The notes beneath the pieces are model-generated. The model was given only the letters and a program-made list of their open reading frames with translations. It was not told the DNA's origin and did no database searches. A program made the translations under genes and the position numbers. Positions 31,204-44,519 of a stretch of DNA of 64,000 nucleotides are shown here, piece by piece. The DNA lies in NCBI GenBank assembly GCA_013180625.2, contig SNVD02004951.1:1-64000 (forward strand), read 5' to 3'. How positions within the stretch are numbered: the stretch's first letter is position 1; each line of letters begins with the position of its first letter. This DNA comes from Boswellia sacra. Lineage: Eukaryota; Streptophyta; Magnoliopsida; Sapindales; Burseraceae.

Positions 31204-34058
31204 ATGGCCAAGACTCAAGCCAGTCTCCTCCTTCAGAAGCAACTCAAAGGTCAAAAAACGGAAAAAATCTATCCTTTTGTAGCTCAAAACTTCAAAGTTT
31301 TGGTTTTGTTGTGAAAAAACTGTTTATTAAACGTGTTGTTTTCGATTGATTTTGCAGATCTTTGTAAGAATCCAGTTGATGGATTCTCTGCTGGGTTGGT
31401 TGACGAGAATAATGTGTTTGAATGGAGTGTCTCCATTATGGGACCCCCTGATACTTTATAGTGAGTTTTTATTTTTTTTTTCAAGGATTGAATTTTAGAT
31501 TTTTAGGTTAAACTTTTATTTTTTTGATTGGTGGGTTGTTGGTTTTCTTTCATGATTGATGATGCTTTGTTATGTTTTTATATATATCTGATATTTCTGG
31601 GTTGTATTTTATGTCTGATTGAAATTATTTTTTATTATTATTGTTTTTAATGTTTGAATTACACTGTGGGTTTGATTTCAATTTGATTGTTTGGTTGAAC
31701 GGTGCATGCCTGATTTGTCTTCATTCAAAGCACATGGAAGAACAGTGTTTCATGAAAAGCTTTAGTCTTTTGTTCGATCTTCTTCGATTTTTGTCCACAA
31801 TGTCAGATTTTTTTTATAATCTGACAATTTGTTATGGTATAATATTGGAGTAGGGTTCTTTTTTAAGGTTATGACATGTTGAATGAACCATTAAGGATTC
31901 GTTTCATTGTACTTATCTCTTTCCATCTTTTTTTACTGTTTCCTTTTCTTGGAGTAATTAGCAATAAGAAATTGATAGCTTTACTATTATTAGTATTTTT
32001 ACTAGAGGCTATGATACTGGATGCAGTGTTTTCTTAGCACACTAATAGTTTATAATTAAATAATTTATCGATGACAAGATGTTCTATGTTGTTGACTAAC
32101 AATTGTTTGTTGCAGTGAGGGGGGTTTCTTCAATGCCATAATGACTTTTCCTGACAATTATCCTGTGAGTCCTCCAACTGTGAAATTTACATCAGAGATG
32201 TGGCATCCTAATGGTTAGTATCTGTGTTGTGCACTAAAAGGTTATGTATAATGTTTGATTTTGTTTTAAGTTGTACAAGCTGCTAAAGGTTATGGCTTAA
32301 ACTACAGTTTACCCCGATGGGAAGGTTTGCATATCAATTCTTCATCCCCCAGGCGATGACCCAAATGGCTATGAGCTTGCTACTGAGCGCTGGACTCCAG
32401 TACATACGGTATTGTACTTGAAGTATTATGATTTATCTCTTTAATTAGTTTTTCATTGGTGTTTTTTGCTGGCCTCTACAAAGATATCCCTTTTTATCCT
32501 TTCCACATTTCTTTGTTTGATTCTGTTCGGAGGCATTCGTATTGTTTGTTCTTTTCTATATTCTTGTTTTGCTTTGATGTGAAGAGTAAGGCATGCACGG
32601 TAACATAGCCTGGCGGTTTGCTAGTACCGTTTCACTTTCTTTGGAATTTTGTCTCTACTGATTTGCATGAGATTCCATTTTTTTTTTTTTTGCTGTATGA
32701 AGTATGTAACATCTAACCATTTGAAGGCTGCAAGTGTCCAGAGGAGTTTGTCACTTGGAGTTCTGAAAAACTCATGTTTTCGATAAAGGATGAATCCTGG
32801 AGAGATACGCATATGGTAACCATTTGCATTTGTGTTATTATTAGTCCACTCTGTTGCTTGGCCATCTGATGGCAGTTCTGATTGGCAGTGAATCATGGTG
32901 GTGACCCAACTGTAACAGAAACTTGAGATCACTACACAGCTAACGGGCTCAACCTGGCCCAGATTGAGGTGTTCTTTCTAAACCAAGCACAACTCTAGTT
33001 TAGAAGAGATTACTTGAGTTGGTTGGGTTGGGTTGGATTATATCGTTGCACGGAACAAACTAAAAGGTTATTAATTGCATTGGCTACTAAAGCAGTCAAG
33101 TAAGAAAAAGAAATAAAAACATTGTGATCTGGCCAACAGAAGATTTGAGTTTATCTTAAAATTCTGTTTACATACTGGCAGTTGTGTTAGCACCTCGTTA
33201 ATACGGGGGTACATAGGATTGTGGAAGGTCGTTGACTTCATTCATAGATAACATTTTGACAGAAGAATGCTTAAAATAAAGGTATGAGAAAGGATGTTGG
33301 CTTAAAAGAAGTGCATATGATTGTGAAGGACAAGCAAAAAGGATCGATACAGAGAATTGGCTGAAGAAATGCACCATTTGTACTCTGTCGTTTGCTTTCG
33401 AGAAGAAAATCTAGGACGGAAGTGAGGCTACATGGATAAATGTAATAGAATTCTTAAAATTAACTCAGCTAATCTGCGGTATACATTTTGTGATGTACAT
33501 ATAGTATGGGACTTTCTAAAATGCAACCATTTGAACTTGAATGTTTTGTTACTATGCTTTTTTAACTGTTATGTGCATGTTTCTTTTGTTCTGCGAATTT
33601 GAATTTTTAGGTAACTGACATTTACTTTGATATGACAATAATTATCTTATGCCAGTTCTTTCTGCTGATCAGTTGTGTCCTCCACTTACCGTTAACTTTG
33701 TGTTTTCCCAGTTGACTGCAATTTGAGTGAATTTAGATAGTACTTTGCGGCTTACTAATTATTCTTGTATGCAGGTCGAGAGCATAGTTTTGAGTATCAT
33801 CTCAATGCTTTCCAGCCCCAATGATGAATCTCCTGCAAACGTTGATGCAGCGGTAGGTCATTGGCTATGTACCTAACTTTATGCTGATTTGGTTAGCTTT
33901 AGCAACTTTTAATTAATCTATTTATTTGGTATACACGTTGCTGATATTTTTTGGCATCTTCACCAATGGTACAACTGCAGAAAGAATGGAGAGAAAGAAG
34001 GGATGATTTTAAGAAGAAAGTAAGTCGCTGTGTGAGAAAATCACAAGAAATGCTATAA
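31204..34058 (+). CDS. UBC7: Ubiquitin-conjugating enzyme E2, UBC7/13/14 (UBE2G) type, six exons
   Basis: An E2 enzyme that carries ubiquitin as a thioester and passes it on with an E3 ligase; relatives act in ER-associated degradation and build Lys48 chains. Exons are 31204-31249, 31358-31460, 32116-32213, 32308-32408, 33775-33852 and 33981-34058, giving 167 residues, the family's normal length. All introns are GT-AG; intron 4 is the longest (1366 bp). The fold is complete: the HPN motif at residues 80-82, the active-site Cys90 in GKVCISIL, and the acidic insert after it ([16 protein letters not shown]) that marks the UBE2G class. The C-terminal helix ends [11 protein letters not shown]. No breaks are seen. 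Which of the Arabidopsis UBC7, UBC13 or UBC14 is the true orthologue cannot be told here. Confidence 0.95.
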
Positions 34059-36867
34059 CTTGATTTCATGGCCGCAATGCGTATGCATCTGTCTAAAGAC
34101 ATCATATTTTCTTCAATTGGAAAAGACTGGTGACCATCAGAGGCAATAAATTGCAGCATATGTAGAACTGACATTAAGGTTTTGATTTCAATCTATTATA
34201 ACTTTTACCCATTTTGCATTTCATTAAGTAATTATTATAACATTTAGGTATTTAAATGGTGGGTTAGATCTGATTGTTCTTAAACTTGTGTTGGCCTCAT
34301 CAAATTTTGCGAATCTTTGTGGTTTTATTATTATCTGGAATTTGATAATGGTTCAGCCATTACATTATCTCAATTTGGAAAAAAAAAAAAAAAGATTGTA
34401 GAGCAAACAAATAATAAATTTGGAATTTTGTGATTCCCACAGAGTTTTAGACGATATATCTGTCGACCGTGTGTTATATTAATTAATACGACTTGCCGTC
34501 CCGGTCAAGAAATTAAAACGCTACCAAGGCCTTTGGAGGAATGAGTTAACAAAATAAAAAATTATGAGAAGTATATAAATTGGATGATGGAACGATTTGA
34601 GGTTTTTCTATATGCTAGAACAAAGGGTTGTGTCATATACATGTTATTAAAATAAAGAAACCATTGTCTATATTTGAGCATGAACAACCCGTAAAAGCTG
34701 GCTTTTGATTTCTTCTGATGATTTAGTAGTTTTTTATATCTGAAACTGATATTGCTTTTGAGAATCATTCGCGAAAACTTGAAGCACAAACCAGACCTCA
34801 TTTAGTGGCAGGGAGTCATGACTCATCAAGTTATTTCAACTAAAAATGAGAAATTGATGTAGCACAATATTCGCTAACATCAGCATTTTTGGCCACATGC
34901 GTGGTATTCCATGATGCAGAGGAGAGTTTCGTGGCAAAAACCCATTCTTGGATGATTGCGATGACACTGTATGAGAATCAGCGACTGTCATTAACGCTCA
35001 GCACGGTCAATGATAAAGATTTTTTTCCAAATCAATTTAATAAATTTCCGCTTTTCACTTGTAGAAAATTTGAATTTGATTTGTATGTTTCCAAGGTCGT
35101 AAGATGGTAGCTACCCATCTAGCTAGCTAGCTGGAGTTCGCGTGTTCCACATCTTCTTGCTGCCTAATAGTTAGTCTTGTGTGGCCACTCCCACATCAAT
35201 CATGACAACTGTCAAGTATCATTTCTACTATTTCAAATCTTTGTTCTCTAATATAATATGTTTCCAACTTTGTAGTATGAGGTCATCGTATTAATATATG
35301 AAATCGAGCTAGAATTTGACTCACTGTTGAATCATATAAACCAATTCGTGATCTATTCTTCAACAATTCAATTTGTTGTCCTTTTTGTTCTTTCTTATCA
35401 TTGGTCCTATTTTACCTAACTCGGAACAGATCTACCATCATACGAGAAGACATGCGTACATAATTATTGATAACTGTTCGAGTTCAAACCATCCTGTTTG
35501 ACTTTTATTTATATGTAAAACAAAAAAAAATATAATATTTTTTTATAGGAAACTGAAAATTTATAAAACTACAAAGAAAAAGGTAGTACATGTATTAATT
35601 GGATTATATCCATCAAAAAATCATATAATTGAAGAGCCTTCTACCTTAGCTAACTAAAAAAAGAATCATAATTATACCATTAATCCTCCAAAACTCTCCA
35701 AAAATGAACAAAGAAGAATGGGAAGCCTTGAAATTCCTTTGAAATTGATAGCCATAGAGAAGAAAAAAAATTGTAATATGTTAAACCCTCACTAAAGAAG
35801 TCTTCAAAATTTTGTATTGCAAAAACTCAAACGATAAAAGATTTGAAAGAGTCAGATTTTTCATTTAAGAGGTGTAGAAGAAGCCTAAGTTTAATGTCGG
35901 AAAGCACAGAACGGATGATAGAAAAGCATAGGGGATAGCATCAAAGATAGTAATATATCTATCCTAGCTTCACAAATAAAAAAAAGTAAAAAGTAAAAAA
36001 GAGAATAGACAAGAAATAACACAAGACAAGACTCATAAAAGAGTGAAGGTGCTGTGCCAATCCAACCGCCCTCGACAGCGCGTTCATCAACACTTAAATC
36101 TGTTACTGTTATGAGCCGATAATACAAAAGAATTAGTTTAGAAAAAGAACGAGCGCGAGGAAGCGCGTGGGAAGAAGACTCATTCCCAAAAGCCCAAAAA
36201 GGAATGGAAACCCAACGAAAGGAAGAATGAGTTTGAAATGAAATGAAAAGATGTAAAGAAAGAGAGGCAAGTATGAAAACCCTCCTCCTGTTTTAAGTGC
36301 TCATCTACCTCTTCATATATTCTTTGTAAAGAGACCTTCACTTAATATTTTTTAATAAACTCCCCCTAACCTATTTATAATTATTTCCCAACATAATTTT
36401 GACAATGTTAAAGTAACGTGTGTTCTTTCTTAGCCTTTGCCACTTTCCCCTCTCACTGAAACAATTATTTGTAAGCAGACTGTCTCTAATCTTACTTTAA
36501 TCAAATACTTTAAACCTGAAAACTCTTTACTTTTAACGCTTAACACTACAAAAGATCTCAAGCTTCTCTCTTTCTAAATCAATTTATCTATCTCTCTACC
36601 CCTTCTTCTTCTGTTCTTTTCTTTTCACAGTTTCCCTCCCATTTCCTCTCTTCCTTTTCAGTTTCTTTTATCTTCTCTCGCACTTTCCCTCTCATATCCC
36701 ATGACCCTCTCTTCTTCTCATCCCGTGACTCTCCTCTCTCTTCCGCCCTACTTTCATCTCCAAACACTTACATCGCATCTCTCTCATGACTCTCCTCACT
36801 CACAACTCTAAATCCCTGCCGTACAATACAATTCTTACTATCAGCCAAGTCCTTCATCGTCAGTACC
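34059..36867. other. 3' flank of the E2 gene, intergenic DNA and CASP-like leader
   Basis: No gene was found from 34059 to 36500. From about 36590 to 36780 a CT-rich tract (TCTCTCTCT, CTTCTTCTTC blocks) precedes the next gene, typical of a plant promoter and 5' UTR. Short upstream open frames there, for instance from 36786, overlap the true start in another frame. Confidence 0.5.
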
Positions 36868-37655
36868 ATGCGGTCGCCGCAGCCTCTCCGCAACGGCGAC
36901 ACTTCCTCCCCACTGCCTCGAATTCATCACTTCCAGTCAACTTTGTCCGTGCAGAAACTCAGGCGATTTAACTCACTGATTCTTGTCTTTCGACTCGCTG
37001 CTTTTTCTTTCACAGTTGCTGCTTCGGTTTTTATGCTCACTAACTATCGTGGCTCCAGTTCCCCCCGTTGGTATGATTTTGATGCTTTCAGGTACGCTGT
37101 ACGCCTGGTCCCTGTCTTGTCTTTCATATTTTCTGGGTTTTGATTAGTTTGGTTGCTGAGAAAATGAAATCGCTGCAGATTTGTTTGTGCTGCAAATGCA
37201 ATTGTTGCCATTTACTCTCTCTTCGAAATGGGCGTCTCCGTTTGGGAAATCTCCAAAGGAACTACTTTCTTCCCCGAAATTTTCCAAGTCTGGTTCGATT
37301 TCGGCCATGATCAGGTCTAATATCTTTATTTTAATGATGATTATTAAATTCTTTTGGGTTTGTGCTTGTAATTTCTTTCTCCTTATTTTAAACCTAAAAT
37401 TTTGGATTTTTTTCCAAAAATTTTCTTCTGCAGGTCTTTGCGTATCTTTTGTTGTCGGCGGACTCCGCGGGGACGGCACTGGTGAGGACACTGAAAGACA
37501 CGGACACGTGTACGGCCACGAATGCATTCTGTGTGCAGTCCGATATTTCGGTTGCCTTAGGATTTGGTGGATTTCTGTTTCTGGGTCTTTCGTCTCTGCT
37601 GTCGGGGTTTCGGGTGGTCTGCTTTATAATCAACGGCTCTCGTTTTCATCTTTAG
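36868..37655 (+). CDS. CASPL4C: CASP-like membrane protein, CASPL4C type, three exons
   Basis: A four-span membrane protein of the Casparian-strip-protein-like family (MARVEL-type fold), probably in the plasma membrane, where relatives form membrane scaffolds. Exons 36868-37091, 37179-37314 and 37434-37655 give 193 residues with matching phases. Segments in order: a cytosolic N-terminus ([14 protein letters not shown]), span 1 ([21 protein letters not shown]), span 2 ([15 protein letters not shown]), span 3 after [16 protein letters not shown], and span 4 ([19 protein letters not shown]). The charged residues near spans 1 and 3 expected for the family are present (Arg in FRLAA, Asp in LSADSAG). 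The frame is intact to TAG at 37653-37655. The subgroup name is from remembered similarity; the exact substrate or partner is unknown. Confidence 0.88.
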
Positions 37656-38528
37656 AGTTAAAGAGGGGATTTGGGTGGCCTCTTGCTTTATAGTCAACGG
37701 CTGTTGTTTCCATCTTTAGAGTTAAGAGAGAGAGGGAATGCTTGTGATGTGTGAGGGTGAGTATTGTAATGTGATTTAAACTGGCGATGTTTCATGCATG
37801 CTGTTTTTCTAAACTAATGTTGTACATTGGGACTGTGTATTCTTTTCTGCAATTGCTAACTAAATTTAATTGAATGTTATAAACTTTTATCTTTGATTAA
37901 ACCAATTCATACCTGTTTTACGGATGGCTTGTTCTAAATTCTTCCTATAACTGTCTTAATTTTAGTTCATGATGATGGCCATCAAAGATCCAAAGGGCAG
38001 TAACATCATAATTATGTTAGTTTCAGTATTCAGGCATCGACTATCATAATAATGATTGTGTAGGATATAGGGGGTGCGATAACCAAGAATGTTGTGGACA
38101 AAAAGAGGCTTCGAGAGGTCATGACACTCTCCAGTGAGATTGTTGAGTTAGCTATCATAACACACCACTTCCATTTGAAAATTTGATGAAGGTCATAGTC
38201 ATCATTAGTACATTATGATGCCCTAAGCAACGCCCATGGTCATAAGACTATATTTGCACAACAAAATGTTCGGTTTAATTGCATAAAGACATCACCAACC
38301 ATCAATACTTGAATAGCATTTGGCAAAGCAAAGTACTTAGTGATTTGGCAGTCACTTCCAATAAAACTAGTGTTGATTAAGATAGATTATCATCTACAAA
38401 GATGAAAGTCAAATACAACTTCAAAACGTCAACTATATAAGCTAACAAATCTAACACGGTGTAAAGTTCATTCAGCCTTTTATCTAAAAGTACATGTAAT
38501 ATCTTCAGAAGGCATATAGAGGCACATT
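37656..38528. other. Shared 3' region of two convergent genes
   Basis: The CASP-like gene (plus) and OST4 (minus) end toward each other here. The stretch holds their 3' UTRs and no additional gene. Confidence 0.5.
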
Positions 38529-38642
38529 TTAGTTGCCTTCATATTTTGCATCAGCCATCACATAATGGTAAGCAATAACCAGTAGAAATATAAATATACC
38601 AAGCACATTGGCAAAAAATCCCAGGCCCTGATCATCAATCAT
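38529..38642 (-). CDS. OST4: Oligosaccharyltransferase subunit OST4, 37 residues
   Basis: A tiny ER membrane subunit of the oligosaccharyltransferase complex that transfers glycans to Asn during N-glycosylation. The single coding exon starts [15 protein letters not shown], continues as one membrane helix ([13 protein letters not shown]) and ends MADAKYEGN. Length and sequence are those of plant OST4. The splice acceptor TTATGCAG directly precedes the ATG, so the whole 5' UTR is on an upstream exon (39742 to about 39880) across an intron of 1099 bp. The gene is easily missed because of its size. Confidence 0.95.
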   Translation of the reverse strand: MIDDQGLGFFANVLGIFIFLLVIAYHYVMADAKYEGN

Positions 38643-39880
38643 CTGCATAAGCACAAATTAAATCCAAAGATATCAGTACTAGAGAATAATTAAAAGCTAG
38701 ATCAGACTATCTAACAAAAAACAAAGTAAAATTATCAGTGACAAAGGCTTTTGCAGGACGCTTTTCAGATTGAGAAACATAGGGCGATTACAAGCTAACT
38801 AATACCAACAAATAACATAAAATTCAATACTATCCCAGCTAAAACATTCCATTCAATAGGAGAATGACAAGACTAAAGCAAGTTATATATTATAGTACCT
38901 GCATTGCACTCTGTTTTCACAAGTCATTTTTCAATTATCTACATCGAAGAGTCACGATGCATACACGTCCATCAGGCAAGACATGAGGTAGCAATGAAAA
39001 GAATGCTATTGTACACTACTTATTCAACCATACTACATATACCTAACAATCAACCTCCCATCATTTGTAAGCAGACTAACATTACAGATTAGTAAGCCTT
39101 TATAAGAAAACCTCATCAGCAGTCAATTTCAGTAAAACTGTAAAAGCAATCACTAGAATCGTCTGTTCTATTCTTGTAAATAAGCATTCTGAAATGGATC
39201 AAATTATCAAAACACAAGGCGATAAAAAATCCAAATCAAGCCTAATCTCCCTCTGTAGCAATTCACATGATCAAAAATCAACTGAAACAGCTAATTTGAA
39301 CTCATAATCACAAAGCACAAACAACAAAAAGTAAAGAACAATTCAATTGAACCAACCAGCATCAAACAAAAAAAAGTAAACAACTGCGATCGCAGTGGGA
39401 TTCGAACCCACGACCTTTAGATCCGGAGTCTAACGCGATATCCACTCCGCTATGCGATCTCAGTTGTTTCATTTTCTCTATTCATCCTATATCTTTCACA
39501 TCCTACATTAACCGCAAAGATCGGAGAACAGAAAGCACTCCTGAATCTCTACATCTCTACAGAAATCCACACAGAATGCAATCCAACAATAAGACGAAAA
39601 ACACAAACAGAGATCCCTCAAAATTTTCACCGCTCTTTATCACAAACCTTTAAGGCTTTGTTTCGACAATTCGTAAAAATTAAATGAAATCTACAGAAAG
39701 CAGAGAAGCAGAGAACGATGGAGAGATAGAGCGAGACGTACCTTTAGGTTTTGCTCTAATGCGGATACGCCAAAGCAGTGAGAATTGACTGGATCTCAAA
39801 TAACAACAAAAGCTACTGCAGGCCTGAAGTCTCCGACCCGAAGACTTTGCAGTTTCTGAAAACAAAACGACTGTGTTTTA
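38643..39880 (-). other. 5'-UTR intron and leader exon of OST4
   Basis: The intron runs 38643-39741 with donor AAAG|GTACGT and acceptor ATGCAG before the ATG. The leader exon is 39742 to about 39880. A tRNA-Arg gene lies inside the intron on the same strand. Confidence 0.65.
39387..39459 (-). tRNA. trnR-CCG: tRNA-Arg(CCG), inside the OST4 leader intron
   Basis: The 73-nt cloverleaf has acceptor arms GATCGCA and TGCGATC with discriminator G, anticodon stem TTAGA/TCTAA, loop CTCCGGA with anticodon CCG, and T arm GTGGGTTCGAATCCCAC. It decodes CGG. All stems pair. A poly-T stop is not tight behind the 3' end. Confidence 0.95.
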
Positions 39881-41055
39881 CTTTTTCCCGTATTTTAGGT
39901 TTTTAATGGAATGTTGGCCCAATGGGCTGAAGATTCATTTTGTTAATGGGCCGATAATAAAGCTGAATGTTGGAGCGATAAGTAGACTCCTAAGCCACCG
40001 GTCTGAAAAGTCTGAAATGAAAACTTGAGCAAGCTCGTCCCTTGATCACCGAGTCAAACAGTACGCGTTGGATCTGACGCAGCGGATAATGCTTCTGCGC
40101 AGTGTATCACAAGACCTGTCTTATTCCAATATTTTCATAATTCAATAATAGCTGTATCTGACGTGGCCGATAATTTCCCCCCCGGCAAAATTTTATTTTA
40201 TAACCATTTACTTGGAATAATCAGATACTCCCAAGTCCACTGATAATACTTGGTACCGCCCATCAAAACATAGCAAAAAGCCAAAAACAGGTCACTATCA
40301 ATTCTACTGATATCCTAAATAGGAAAGAAATCATGTCAAAAGAGGATCTCCATCCCTCGTCTTTTAAAGCTTTGGGATTAGTTTCATTTATGATTTATCT
40401 AAAATATCTAGTATGTTATTTTTAAGTGGGCTTTTGATTTAAACTTTTAAGTTTTATAGGAAAAGATAAAAGCAAACTTTTTGATTACAAAATATATTTT
40501 TCTCTATTTTTATCTTGAAAATTGTTTTTGAAAACATTTGTATTAAGTGTGCTATTTTAGAAGTTTTTTTATGTATTTTTTTTAATTACACTTAACTTCC
40601 TTCAAATGGCCCCTTAGTTACAAAAAGAAAATCTAGAAATTAATATTATGGAGCTTAGTAGGTATAAATGCACCAAAGATTTACCTTAATCCGAACAAAA
40701 GCAGAAACCACGATGTATAATTGCCGTGAAGAAGATAAATTACAAAAATAATTACATTAACGGCGGTATTTGATTGGTAGCTTAAGCATTCCTTCAGAGT
40801 GACTCAACATTACCAAAGCACATCCCACAAGAGATGACCAGACACGTAAGACATTCCATGTATAACAGATGTGAACACTTACGCAATGAGACACGACGTG
40901 TCGTACCATGATTGAACTAACTAAACTCCGTCCTCAAGCGTGATTTTCGTCGTTTTAGCAACTCAAACTCTCTCTGACGTCGGACACTTTATATAAGACA
41001 CCTCTTTTTATCGTCTGTTCAAGCCTTCCAAGTTTTCGTCCAGTTAATTTCAAGG
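39881..41055. other. Intergenic and UXS promoter region
   Basis: No gene is seen. The right part contains the UXS promoter: TATA box TTTATATAAG at 40988-40997 and a probable leader exon that ends at a donor near 41056. Confidence 0.5.
40988..40997 (+). promoter_or_regulatory. TATA box of the UXS gene
   Basis: TTTATATAAG gives an expected start near 41025. A leader exon would splice from AAGG|GTAAAA (donor at 41056) to the acceptor TATTCAG at 41543, ten bases before the ATG. Confidence 0.55.
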
Positions 41056-41553
41056 GTAAAAATTAAGTCAATTGCTTTCGGATTATTGATCTCTTTCTCT
41101 GTGTTTTAATTTATAAATAATTGTTGTTTTCTAAGCAATGTGAGTGACTGTTAGATTTAGATCTGAAAAGTTTGAAGTGGGGTCTTTTTTGTTGATGTGA
41201 AGCTTTCATTACTCTCTATACTTCGCTTGTTTTTGAAGATTTCATTCTGTTGACAGCTCAAGTTTGGTACAGTTTGGTAGTGCAAATTTATTTCTTTGTA
41301 AAATAGTAATTTCTTTAATATAGATTTTAGGTACGGTTTGTTTTGTATATAAAGCTGCAAACTCTGAGTTGTTTATGCGATAAAAACAAATCTGGGTTCT
41401 TGAGTTTTGATGTACTCTCAGGTTGATTTGAGTTTTCATTTGTTCTGCTAAAACAGATTGAGTTCAAGCTGTGAGAGTGTTTTTGTGTGTGGGATTTGAA
41501 TGATTTGATGGTTAATTGTGACATTTGTTTGTTTTGTATTCAGTGATTCAAAA

Positions 41554-44519
41554 ATGGCCAAGGAAGCTTCAAATGGAAATCACAACTCCGCTGCAAAACC
41601 ACCACCAACTCCATCCCCTTTGAGATTCTCCAAATTTTTCCAGGTAATTTGCAGCTACTTCTTGTGGCTTTGCATGTGTGTCTGTTTGAGCAAGCAAAGT
41701 GAATTTATTTTATAGTTGACCACTCTGGTTAATTGCATGATGTAATATGCCGCCGTCTTTGGAACTGATCTTGAACATGGATGATGTATTTTCATATTCA
41801 ATCCTTAGTTCTTTACTTACTGCTCGGGAACACGAAGTGGGTAATGTAGCATTTGCCTTATCAGTTATGTTTAAGTTTTAGATTGCTGATCTGAAAGATC
41901 AGCAAACTTCTGATTGTAATTCTTAATGTCATTGGCACAACCTTTGTTAGAACAGCGATAATGGTTGCTCTCTCTCACATTATGATTTTAAAATGCTCTC
42001 TTTTGTTTGGCAGTCCAACATGAGAATTCTGGTTACTGGAGGTGCTGGATTCATTGGCTCTCACCTAGTTGACAAGTTGATGGAAAATGAAAAGAATGAG
42101 GTACACTTATGGTTTATGATAATCGAGGCTCGTTTGAAGAAATTATGCATCAGAAATTTATTAATACTTTTTGTTTATGTTTTTTAGGTGATTGTTGTTG
42201 ATAACTACTTCACCGGCTCCAAGGACAACCTAAAGAGATGGATGGGTCACCCAAGATTTGAGCTTATTCGTCATGGTATGTAACATATGGAGATGAAACT
42301 GTTGAATTCTTCCTGCTGAATTTGTTTGAATGTCCCTTGCTCACATTTTTTCTGTGACTGGAAGGCATCCATTGAAGTTTCAGTTTAAGTTGAATATGGA
42401 GTAGAATGAGGTCACAGAAAAAGTGTGACTAAAGGGGATAAGTTTTGGTTGAATGTGGACGAAGTGATAAAAAAAAAAGGTTAATTTTAGAGATGAATGT
42501 TTGGATCTGACAATATGCTCACCTGGCATTTAATTAATGTAGACAGAGCAGAATACATGCTGACATGCCAAGCAGCTTGATGCTAGCAATACCTGTGTCT
42601 GTAGAGTTAATTTTTGTTTATTGGTTTTCATAATTCAATGTGTTTGTTTTTCACAGATGTTACAGAGCCATTGTTGATTGAGGTTGATCAAATATACCAT
42701 CTTGCTTGTCCTGCATCTCCAATCTTCTACAAATACAACCCTGTAAAGGTGTGTATAAACACATAAGCGAATCAATCACAGTTTCTGCCTCCTCTTCCCC
42801 TCATTTCTCTTCATGTTTTGTTCTTAATAAAAACTGTGTATGATTTTTTGCATTGAGTTGAGTTTGACTTGAAAATGACCAAACTTGACAGACAATAAAG
42901 ACAAATGTGATTGGTACATTGAATATGTTGGGACTTGCCAAGCGAGTTGGAGCAAGGTGTGAGACTGTTACACAATTTCTTTGATATATTCACATAATGG
43001 ATTCTAGTGTCACTTATTATTTTATGGTAATTTGCAATAGGATTTTGCTTACATCAACCTCAGAGGTTTATGGAGACCCTCTTGTGCATCCCCAGGATGA
43101 GAGCTATTGGGGAAATGTTAACCCTATTGGTATGTCTTTTCTTCTGTTGACAAATGCCTAATTTAATGGTGTTGATGAACTTGGAGGATGACTTTGCCCA
43201 TTATGACTATTGTTCCAGTCCCTTAATATTACATTTCCGTGAAACTAACTTCTTTTGAGAGTGATATTCTACATTTATAGGTGCTTTAAATCTAACACAG
43301 TGGTCATACCAACTATACATATCATTTTATTGATTTCTCTGTCTATATTTTTTAAGGGGTCAGGAGTTGCTATGATGAGGGAAAACGAGTTGCTGAGACT
43401 TTGATGTTTGATTACCACCGACAGCATGGCATAGGTAAACATCCCTTTTCTCCACCTCAAAAAAAAAAAAAAAAAAAAACACACATGGAAACTTATTGTA
43501 GAGTGCTTTTTCTTTGTCTCTTTTGATAAATTCTTACCGTGCATTAAACTAATGATTTTGCTGTAACAGAGATAAGGATTGCTAGGATTTTTAACACCTA
43601 TGGGCCCAGGATGAATATCGATGATGGTCGTGTTGTCAGTAATTTCATAGCTCAAGCAGTCCGGTAATTTCTGAATTTCTAGATGATCTAGATGCATACA
43701 AGCAATTTTTTCTTTATGCTTTTGTATCTGCATCTTTTGCACATTATTTCATGTCCCTTATTTTATTTCATCATCATTCTTAATAGCAGTAGATCAGTTT
43801 ATGTAGGCTTTTTTGTAGTAATTGTCATCACTTACACTTTCTTCATCTGTGCAGTGGTGAGCCTTTGACTGTTCAGGCACCAGGAACTCAAACTCGGAGT
43901 TTCTGCTATGTTTCAGACCTGGTACGCAAAAGATTTTTTTTTCCTTTTTTCGGAAAATAGTTAAATGTTGATTTATTGTATTTGACAATTATTGCCACTC
44001 AAACCTATTTCAAATTTTTAAGGTGGATGGCCTTATTCGACTTATGGAAGGAGAGAACACTGGGCCAATCAACATTGGGAATCCAGGTCATTATATGAAA
44101 TTATGAAATTTTTTGATGCATGACCGAGAAGGAAAATTTATAATTATGAAGTAATTATTTCGGTGGTCTTACTAATATAGTTTTTGTGCTTTCCAGGGGA
44201 ATTTACAATGCTTGAACTTGCGGAGAATGTTAAGGAGGTAAGTTTTTTATCGTATCACAGTGCATTCGTAGTAAAAACAAACTTGAGACTAATTTGTGAA
44301 ATGAATGACTAATTTGATCATGTGCATGCACAGCTTATCAATCCTGCTGTGGAGATCACGATGGTGGAAAACACCCCAGATGATCCTCGCCAGAGAAAGC
44401 CTGACATCACGAAAGCAAAGGAATTGCTTGGATGGGAACCAAAGATCAAACTGCGTGATGGCCTTCCCCTTATGGAGGAGGATTTCCGGCTGAGGCTTGG
44501 CGTCCCCCGAAAGGGCTGA
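41554..44519 (+). CDS. UXS: UDP-glucuronate decarboxylase (UDP-xylose synthase), cytosolic type, 12 exons
   Basis: Converts UDP-glucuronate to UDP-xylose using bound NAD, feeding xylan and other cell-wall glycans. Exons: 41554-41643, 42014-42100, 42188-42275, 42657-42748, 42892-42956, 43041-43129, 43357-43434, 43570-43663, 43855-43921, 44023-44086, 44197-44237, 44334-44519; all phases fit and the product is 346 residues. It is a short-chain dehydrogenase fold: NAD motif GGAGFIG (residues 39-45), TSTSEVYG (from 145), catalytic Tyr176 and Lys180 in CYDEGK. The C-terminus ([16 protein letters not shown]) is typical. There is no membrane anchor before the NAD domain, only a short Pro-rich leader, so it belongs with the soluble UXS3/5/6 group rather than the Golgi forms. 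No breaks are seen. Confidence 0.96.
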
